From Chloroflexota bacterium (GTDB lineage: Bacteria > Chloroflexota > Anaerolineae > Anaerolineales > Anaerolineaceae): a stretch of 64,000 bases of DNA. The stretch's first letter is position 1. Every line of letters begins with the position of its first letter. The notes under the pieces were generated by a model. It had not been told where the DNA came from, did not search any database, and saw only the letters and a list, made by a program, of their open reading frames with translations. The stretch covers positions 100,636-164,635 of the forward strand of contig JAKPNN010000021.1 in NCBI GenBank assembly GCA_029548365.1, in the 5' to 3' direction. Positions 58,256 to 64,000 of the stretch are shown piece by piece. The position numbers were made by a program, and so were the translations under genes.

Positions 58256-59710
58256 TTATTCTCCGATCCGTACATCATCAAATCGGCAAACGGGGATGCC
58301 ATGACCCAATTGCATGATCTGGTTGGGCTGCCCTTTGCCACAATTATCCACGTATTTCAATTCCCAGGTCGATTCATCGCCCACCGCAGACAGGGAATTA
58401 TAAAACTTGAGGGTGTCGCCTTTATACGTGGCATTTTTAACCACATGGGTGACCTCGCCATCCTCCACCAGCCAGCCAATTTCGGTAGCAAAATGAAATT
58501 GTTCACGGTTCGAGCCAATCGACCAGCTCTTGTCGCCGTCCAGCACAATCCCTTTTTCGGTGTTCTTGATAATATCCTCCAAAGTGCCATCATCGCCCGG
58601 ATCAATGTTGATATTGGTCATGCGCTCAATCGGTACCCGGAAAAAACTGGTCGCCCGATTAGCCCCACTGCTGCCCTGGAAGATCTGCTTGCGGGCGGTG
58701 GCATTGGCTTCTTCAACCATTTGCCGCCCGGTGATTGCTCCAACCAGGATGCCCCTGTCAATCAACAGGTTGTCCTGCGCCGGAACGCCGTCATCATCGA
58801 AGCCAAAACTGCCCGGGCTGTTGATGGCAGTCGCATCTGCACGCGCGGTCAGTTTCTCCGACCCATAACGCAGGGTACCGAAATCATCCAGGGTGACGAA
58901 AGAACCGCCGGCAAAAGCCAGCTCGTACCCCAAAATACGGTCCAGCTCCAGCGGGTGACCGATCGTCTCGTGCGTTTGCAGGAACATGATGCCCGGCAAA
59001 AGGATCACCGACCGGTCGTCCTTGGGGCAGGGTTCCGCTTTCAAGACCTGGTTAAGCTCACGCACGATGCGTTCAGATTCGCGGGTGAAAAGCTCTTGAT
59101 CGATGGTCTCCCAGCCGCGGGTGTCACCCAGGCGAGAGGGGCGGAAGGTGCGCTCGTGCGCCATGCCTTCTTTATCCATACCCATCACGGCAATCGAAGG
59201 AAAGACCTCAATGATGGACTTTTCAATTTCACTGCCTTCTGAATCGATGTAGATGGTTTGCTTACGCATGAAGTTCAACCCGACGATGCGTTGAGCAACG
59301 CCAGGCTGGTTGAGCAGGTCATCCATCTGCTTGAGAAAGCCAACTTTTTCGCCGTAGCTCACATTGAACGGGTCGATCTGGTTCGGGCTGGTAAAGGCCG
59401 CCTGGATAGCATCCTTCTCTGCCAGGCGCACCGGGAAGGTCACCCGTTCTGCGGCTGTGCGGGCGTTATCCAGGGCATTTTCAAACAGCCCCGGCAGGTT
59501 GTTCATATCCGAAGAGGCTGAAAAGCCCCAGGCACCCTTGTACAGTACGCGTACGCCGATCCCGCTCTCTCGTGAAGCGCTGGCGCTCTTCAGATTGCCG
59601 TTCCACATGGCAAGGTATTCTTCCTCCTCAACCGGGTACCATCGGGCATCGGCGTAGATCGCGCCCGCCGAAACAATGCGGTCAATTTGCGCTTTAATTT
59701 GTTTTTGCAT
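58256..59710 (-). CDS. tldD: TldD-family metalloprotease
   Basis: A protein of 484 residues with the TldD active site 'FLQTHETIGHPLELDRIL' near residue 250 (His-Glu-x-x-x-His) and a further Cys in 'GHGIPVCRFDDVRI' at the C-terminus. 'RESGIGVRVLYKGAWGFSAS' near residue 50 and 'LIDRGILVGAITGRQMVEEA' are typical. With TldE it forms a cytoplasmic heterodimeric protease. ATG 59710 with AAGGAG upstream is preferred over GTG 59719. It is the first gene of the pair and has an inverted repeat in its upstream region. Confidence 0.9.
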   Translation of the reverse strand: MQKQIKAQIDRIVSAGAIYADARWYPVEEEEYLAMWNGNLKSASASRESGIGVRVLYKGAWGFSASSDMNNLPGLFENALDNARTAAERVTFPVRLAEKDAIQAAFTSPNQIDPFNVSYGEKVGFLKQMDDLLNQPGVAQRIVGLNFMRKQTIYIDSEGSEIEKSIIEVFPSIAVMGMDKEGMAHERTFRPSRLGDTRGWETIDQELFTRESERIVRELNQVLKAEPCPKDDRSVILLPGIMFLQTHETIGHPLELDRILGYELAFAGGSFVTLDDFGTLRYGSEKLTARADATAINSPGSFGFDDDGVPAQDNLLIDRGILVGAITGRQMVEEANATARKQIFQGSSGANRATSFFRVPIERMTNINIDPGDDGTLEDIIKNTEKGIVLDGDKSWSIGSNREQFHFATEIGWLVEDGEVTHVVKNATYKGDTLKFYNSLSAVGDESTWELKYVDNCGKGQPNQIMQLGHGIPVCRFDDVRIGE

Positions 59711-59760
59711 CCGTATCACTCCTTATTCAATAAACTGCACTCACTGCTTATGAGAAAAAA

Positions 59761-59793
59761 TTAGATGTTTATCTAAAATACTCTCTAAGTATA
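59761..59793 (-). promoter_or_regulatory. Candidate tldD promoter and inverted repeat
   Basis: A -10-like TATACT (59788-59793, minus strand) is followed by TTAGATAAACATCTAA (59761-59776), a perfect 6-bp inverted repeat around AAAC that could be an operator. No good -35 box is seen. Confidence 0.35.
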
Positions 59794-60078
59794 CACTCTT
59801 TTTCTGAAATTAATTCTAAGCTAAAGCCCTGGACAGGGAATCACAAAGTAGGAGAAATCTCTATGATTTCTTTTTTAATGCGTTATCAGATCCCGTCATC
59901 GGTTCTTCTCATACCAAAGGGAAGGATTAGGGATGGGGTGCTTTTATCACCATCCTCTCGGAGATCTGCGGTCGATGGCACACGCTGCTCTGGCTCCTCT
60001 CTGCTTCGCATCAGGGGTAATAAAGACCAGGGAGAGCTGGCGAGTGGGATCACCATTCACCACTTTCAATTCACAGTA
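59794..60078. other. Gene-free region before the repeat array
   Basis: About 285 bp without a convincing gene. The last part (caccattcaccac... to 60078) resembles the segment at 60841-60880 inside the array, so it may be a decayed flank of the same element. Confidence 0.4.
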
Positions 60079-61009
60079 GTTGAAGATTCTACATCAACCC
60101 CGGCTGTCTTTGTTTGAAGGTTGACTAAAGGAATTAATCAATTACCAATCCACTCTCATTATTCAGACCCCCGGGGTTTGAATGCATAGCTGACGAAGAT
60201 TCAACATAAACCCCGGGGGTCTTTGTTTAAAGGTTGACAAAAGTAATTAATCAATTGCCAATCCACTCTAACCCCTCAGACCCCCCGGGGTTGAATGCAT
60301 AGCTGGCGAAGATTCAACATCAACCCCGGGGGTCTTTGTTTGAAGGTTGACTAAAGTAATTAATCAACTGCCAATCCACTCTCGCCCCTCAGACCCCCGG
60401 GGGTTGAATGCATAGCTGGTGAAGATTCAACATAAGCCCCGGGGGTCTTTGTTTGAAGATTGACTTAAGTAAATAATAAATTGCCAATCCACTCTCACCC
60501 CTCAGACCCCCGGGGTTTATATTCACAGCTGGTGAAGTTTCAACAAAAACCCCGGGGGTCTTTATTTTAAGGTTGACAAAAGTAATTAATCAATTGCCAA
60601 TCCACTCTAACCCCTCAGACCCCCGGGGTTTGAATGCATAGCTGGCGAAGATTCAACATAAACCCCGGGGATCTTTATTTTAAGGTTGACTAAAGTAATT
60701 AATCAACTGCCAATCCACTCTCACCCCTCAGGCCCCCGGGGTTTGAATGCATAGCTGGCGAAGCGCCGGTCTCCAGACCGAAGCAACAACATAGGGGCAG
60801 GATGTCTATACCGGAGATCAGTGGAATAAAAACAATTCCCTATTCACCACTCACCACTCACCATTCACAATTCACAGTAGTTGAAGATTCAACATAAACC
60901 CCGGGGGTCTTTGTTTGCAGGTTGACTAATATAATTATTCAATTGCCAATCCACTCTCACCCCTCAGACCCCCGGGGTTTGAATGCATAGCTGACGAAGA
61001 GCCCACCCG
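60079..61009. repeat. Array of 113-bp hairpin repeats
   Basis: The TTGAC marks of successive units lie at 60121, 60234, 60347, 60460, 60573 and 60686, exactly 113 bp apart, and again at 60922 after a 123-bp insertion. A partial unit precedes the first. Each unit holds an AT-rich part and a GC-rich inverted repeat: in unit 1, AGACCCCCGGGGTTT (60165-60179) pairs perfectly with AAACCCCGGGGGTCT (60208-60222) around 28 bases and is followed by TTGTTT. Units differ by a few bases. No protein is coded. Six or seven terminator-like stems in a row would block rightward transcription. Confidence 0.92.
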
Positions 61010-61069
61010 TACCTCCGCCAAAGGCGGTCAAGTGGACACGGTTTTTGGCAGCAAAGCCTTTAAAAAGGT

Positions 61070-61591
61070 TCATTTTTTATTGTTTGTCAAATATCCATCT
61101 CGAGTGATTGTGAAGACGTAACCACCTTCCTCGTCTAGCCCTATGTACTTCATGCCTAGCTTCTCCATGACACGTTTTGAGGCAAGATTTTCTGGTGCCG
61201 CACCTCCATGAATACTGGCTAATTCTAGTTAAGTAAAAGCCAAGTTTAGCAGGGCGCTTGCCGCCTCAGTGGCTAATCCTTTTCCCCAATAATTTTCCTT
61301 CAACAAGTAGAACAAGGCGGGATCGGTATCGCTCTTATTTGTATGATCCAGGCCACACCAACCAATGAACTCATTTGTAGCTTTAGAGATGATAGCGAGG
61401 CAGATGTGTATTATTTTGCCCGGTACATTTTGTGCATGACGAGAAAGCATTGAGTTGATTTTCTGCTCTGCTTCTGGAAGAGGAATTGGTCCTTCGTCCA
61501 ATTTCCAGCTTGACGCTACGTCGTCAATATCGGCCATGGTGACGGTCCTAAGAATTAGCCTGGAAGTCTCAATAGATACAGCAGATGTCAT
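61070..61591 (-). pseudogene. GNAT acetyltransferase interrupted by an in-frame stop
   Basis: The frame starts at ATG 61591 with AGGAG upstream and codes a RimJ/RimL-type N-acetyltransferase: 'IETSRLILRTVTMADIDDV', 'GWCGLDHTNKSD' and 'YLLKENYWGKGLATEAASAL' (the acetyl-CoA loop Q/R-x-x-G-x-G/A is weakly recognisable). A TAA at 61229-61231 interrupts it after 'NLAFT'. The same frame continues with 'IHGGAAPENLASKRVMEKLG' and on to TGA at 61070-61072, the typical GNAT C-terminus. A single base change (GAA to TAA) explains it. The truncated product would lack the last part of the fold. Confidence 0.8.
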
Positions 61592-61905
61592 CAATACTCC
61601 TGTGTTTGCTGCCCAACAGGTTGCGCTTGCGGCTGCGGGGGCTCTCCAGGTCCAGCCTGATCCTCATTAACCTGCTTTTGTGCTTGGTCCACCCGCCGGT
61701 TATTACGGATAAATTGTCTGACAATCTCAACGGCGAAAAACCAGCCCTGACGCGAAACAGGTTTACCCTCCGCCGGGATGCAGAAATTATCAATGCAGCC
61801 GGTCGCTTCCAGTTGCGCCCACTGGTGAAAGATCGCCGACTCCTGATTGACGGCCTGCCACCGCCCCCAATATCCGCCTGTGAGCTGCGACTCAATCCCT
61901 TTCAT
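61591..61905 (-). pseudogene. N-terminal remnant of a GH127 beta-L-arabinofuranosidase-like enzyme
   Basis: A 104-codon frame. Residues about 8-55 ('GGYWGRWQAVNQESAIFHQW', 'LEATGCIDNFCIPAEG', 'RQGWFFA') resemble the first part of GH127 (DUF1680) glycosidases, which are normally several hundred residues long. After residue about 58 the similarity stops and a Gln/Pro-rich tail follows. The start overlaps the transporter stop by 14 bp, as in a transporter-glycosidase operon. So the enzyme gene has probably been lost by deletion. The family call is from memory and needs a search. Confidence 0.5.
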
Positions 61906-63196
61906 CCTGGGCTGTTTTCTGCTTGCGGGTCAACGCCAGGGGGATCAGCGAAAGCAGCGTGATCAGTGACCCCACCTGGAAGATAATCGGCACCGGGATA
62001 AAGCCCTCCTGGCCCGCCAAATCGGTTGGGATGCCATACGAGCGGATCAACCAGGAGCCAATAGCCGGACCGATCACCATGGGAATCGCAACCCAGAAGA
62101 TCATGCGTATCCCTAAGAACTTGCCCCGGCTTTCTTCTGGCAGCAGGTCCTTTAACCAGGCGACCGAGGCAATGCCTGCCGCCACAAAAAATGCCTGCCA
62201 CAGCAAGCCAGACAGGGCTAACAGCGGCAGGCTGCGCACCACTGAGAGCAAAATGCCACCCAGGCTGCTGATGATGATCCCGATGGCAATCATCAAGCGT
62301 TTCCGCCAGCGGTCTGCCGCAATCCCAAAGGGAATCGCCAGCACACCCGATCCGAGCATCACAGCCCCGCCAATAATGCTGAATTCCGTTTTCGTCACGC
62401 CCACAAAATTTTCCAGGTAAACAATCATATACGGAAAGGAAACCTGCATCCCGATGCTGGAGATCATAATAAAGAGCAATAAAATAAACAGCATCCGGTT
62501 TTCTTTAAGGGTGTTAATGGAGAACAGGTCGGCTAATTCCTTCCAAAATGGAGGACGCGAGGCGGGTTCTTCCTGGGAACCATCAGGCTCCTGCAAGAAC
62601 AACCCACCCAGGAATCCCACCAAAATCACAATCCCACCCAGCGCGTAGAAGAAAATAAAGTATCCAAAGACGTCGATCAACATCCCCGCGGCCACCATAG
62701 CCACGATCTGTGCCAGGAAGACGCTCAGGTTTAACACCCCTTCCACACGGCCGCGTGTTTCGCTGGTGGCCACATCCACCGTCCAGGCGTTAAAAGCAGC
62801 ATCGTTCGCCGTTGAGCCAAAAAAGGTCATCACACAATCGGCAATAACCACCATGACCACAGCCAGTGAGGTGATCTTGATATAGGCCACCGTCGGGAAC
62901 AGGATCGTCGAAAGCCCCCACAGGATGTACCCGAGCAAAATATACGGACGGCGTTTTCCCCAGCGGGTGCGCGTACGATCGCTGAGGGTTCCCATGATCA
63001 ACGTGGTTAATGTCGCAGTCACCGCGCTGGCTGCCACCATCCACGCGACCGGTCGCGGGTCAGGCGTGATGGTATCGAACACAAAGGTGTTGAACCACGA
63101 GTTTTCCACTGCCCAGGCGATCTGCCCAGTTAGCGCCAGGGCTAACATGACAGCCCAGTTGCGTTTCGTCAGTTGGTCGGGGGAAGTTTTTTGCAT
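61892..63196 (-). CDS. MFS transporter of the sugar/cation symporter (GPH/SLC45-like) type
   Basis: A 434-residue membrane protein with about twelve hydrophobic segments. The loop 'LSDRTRTRWGKRRPYILLGY' between helices 2 and 3 is typical of glycoside-pentoside-hexuronide and SLC45-like symporters; a second 'GIAADRWRKRLMIAIG' loop lies in the second half. It likely takes up an oligosaccharide or glycoside. The remnant glycosidase gene overlaps its stop codon, which supports a plant-polysaccharide (arabinoside) substrate; that is inference. No promoter was recognised with confidence; the rightward lipoprotein gene is divergent from it. Confidence 0.85.
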   Translation of the reverse strand: MQKTSPDQLTKRNWAVMLALALTGQIAWAVENSWFNTFVFDTITPDPRPVAWMVAASAVTATLTTLIMGTLSDRTRTRWGKRRPYILLGYILWGLSTILFPTVAYIKITSLAVVMVVIADCVMTFFGSTANDAAFNAWTVDVATSETRGRVEGVLNLSVFLAQIVAMVAAGMLIDVFGYFIFFYALGGIVILVGFLGGLFLQEPDGSQEEPASRPPFWKELADLFSINTLKENRMLFILLLFIMISSIGMQVSFPYMIVYLENFVGVTKTEFSIIGGAVMLGSGVLAIPFGIAADRWRKRLMIAIGIIISSLGGILLSVVRSLPLLALSGLLWQAFFVAAGIASVAWLKDLLPEESRGKFLGIRMIFWVAIPMVIGPAIGSWLIRSYGIPTDLAGQEGFIPVPIIFQVGSLITLLSLIPLALTRKQKTAQDERD

Positions 63197-63282
63197 GCTT
63201 CTCCTTGGAAATCATAGCAGTTTATGGACTTTTTCTATACGACAAGTATACAAGAAAACAAGGGGTCTGTAGAAAAAGTTTC

Positions 63283-63312
63283 TTGACAAGATTTGCACCT
63301 TTATGATAATAT
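63283..63312 (+). promoter_or_regulatory. Promoter of the DUF3798-type lipoprotein gene
   Basis: -35 TTGACA (63283-63288), an 18-bp spacer, -10 TAATAT (63307-63312). The transcript would have a leader of about 145 bases with no recognised structure. Confidence 0.7.
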
Positions 63313-63464
63313 TGAAACAGAACTGGGCTTGCGCCATTTGTTCAGTCTGCCTGGCAAAGAATGCATTGATTTTTCAACCGGTCAAGTGGAGGGCCATAGA
63401 TAAACATGCAAACCTGAGCCATATTTCATATCTCTTGTAAATATCCAAAAGGAGGAGCATTTTA

Positions 63465-64000
63465 ATGAAAGAAAAAAGTATTTTGACGAAATGTGTGATG
63501 CTGATGCTGATTGCGCTTGTGCTTTTTGCATCAGGTTGCCGCACAACCACCCCACCTTTCGAAGAGCCGGTTGTTGAAAAACCCGAAGTGGTCGAAGAAA
63601 TCGTCTCCGAAGATGCACAGTACAAAATCGGCATCATGACGGGCACCGTATCCCAGGGCGAAGAGGAATACCAGGAAGCACTGAACCAAATTGCTAAATA
63701 CGGTGATCTTATCGTCCATGCCACCTACCCGGACCAATTCTCCACTGAAATGGAAACGACCATCTCACGCACCGTTGAAATGGCTTCCGATCCTGATGTC
63801 AAGGCCATCGTCTTCGTCCAGGCTGTCCCGGGTGCTGCTGCTGCCATCGACAAGGTTCGCGAAACCCGCCCTGACATGGTCTTTATCGCAGGCGTGCCCG
63901 GCGAAGATCCGGCGGTCATTGCCGGTAAAGCCAACATCGTCATGCAGGTTGACGAAATCACCATGGGTGTCACAATCCCCACACTGGCCTACGAAATGGG
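63465..64000 (+). CDS. DUF3798-type binding lipoprotein, 5' part
   Basis: A frame open to the window's end (178 codons seen). ATG 63465 follows a strong AAAGGAGGAG. The signal peptide ends in a lipobox LFASGC (Cys about 24), followed by an acidic Pro/Glu/Val linker. From about residue 50 the sequence 'YKIGIMTGTVSQGEEEYQEA', 'VHATYPDQFSTEMETTIS' and 'DVKAIVFVQAVPGAAAAIDK' resembles DUF3798, a family with a periplasmic-binding-protein-like (ABC sugar-binding) fold. The ligand is unknown. Downstream genes, probably the rest of an importer, lie outside the window. Confidence 0.82.
   Translation, partial: MKEKSILTKCVMLMLIALVLFASGCRTTTPPFEEPVVEKPEVVEEIVSEDAQYKIGIMTGTVSQGEEEYQEALNQIAKYGDLIVHATYPDQFSTEMETTISRTVEMASDPDVKAIVFVQAVPGAAAAIDKVRETRPDMVFIAGVPGEDPAVIAGKANIVMQVDEITMGVTIPTLAYEM

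Noticed and set aside
59863..60117. Rightward frame of 84 codons before the repeat array
   Set aside because: No domain, no ribosome-binding site, and its end lies in the first partial repeat; it is probably chance.
60079..61009. CRISPR array
   Set aside because: The repeats touch each other with no variable spacers, and the unit of 113 bp is too long; no cas gene is present.
61585..61962. Plus-strand frame of 125 codons opposite the GH127 remnant
   Set aside because: It is antisense to a frame with recognisable family sequence and shows no domain of its own.

Overview
The window looks like part of a chromosome of an anaerobic, fermentative bacterium. The most likely group is Chloroflexota, class Anaerolineae. 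This placement is an inference. It rests on acidic Pro/Val/Glu linkers behind several lipoprotein signals, many ABC importers with lipid-anchored binding proteins, a complete ornithine-fermentation operon, a Thermotoga-like inositol pathway, and an Etf-linked FAD dehydrogenase. No rRNA, tRNA or CRISPR array was seen.

Region 1 (1-552) is the end of an extradiol dioxygenase-like gene. Region 2 (660-19552) is a block of fifteen genes, all on the minus strand: two HAD hydrolases, a circularly permuted phosphoglycerate-mutase-like enzyme, two uridine-kinase/phosphoribulokinase-like kinases flanking an ApgM-type mutase, an RpiR regulator, an Fbp/Afu-type ABC importer, a HAD-HAD fusion, two HAD-TIM-barrel fusions, a PfkB kinase and a metallo-beta-lactamase-fold hydrolase. 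I know no described pathway with this set. The best reading is uptake and breakdown of a phosphorylated or phosphorylatable small sugar or polyol. It is the strongest candidate here for an undescribed system.

Region 3 (19669-34879) is a LacI-controlled regulon of two convergent operons, each started by a good promoter with the same palindromic operator and meeting at a shared terminator. It encodes myo-inositol oxidation by the Thermotoga-type route (IolG, IolM, IolN, IolO), then tagaturonate epimerase (UxaE), SDR-type mannonate oxidoreductase (UxuB) and KDG kinase. It also holds a LarA-like racemase and an FAD dehydrogenase with an EtfAB pair of the confurcating type. The dehydratase between mannonate and KDG, and the KDPG aldolase, are not in the window.

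Region 4 (35191-39842) holds the remnant of a branched-chain amino-acid ABC operon (livG without its Walker A, plus livF), followed by a complete polar amino-acid ABC importer. Region 5 (39901-44150) is an Ugp-type glycerol-3-phosphate or glycerophosphodiester importer with a lipoprotein phosphodiesterase. Region 6 (44151-47396) has a duplicated gene fragment, a secreted beta-helix protein, a MITE-like hairpin and a small permease.

Region 7 (47454-56740) is the ornithine-fermentation operon (ord, ortA, ortB, oraS, oraE, reactivation factor, ornithine racemase, alanine racemase), which makes acetyl-CoA and D-alanine from ornithine. Region 8 (56779-59710) is a TldD/TldE pair. Region 9 (59711-63196) holds an array of near-identical 113-bp hairpin repeats, a GNAT gene broken by an in-frame stop, a GH127 remnant and an MFS sugar-type transporter. 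The window ends inside a DUF3798-type lipoprotein gene.
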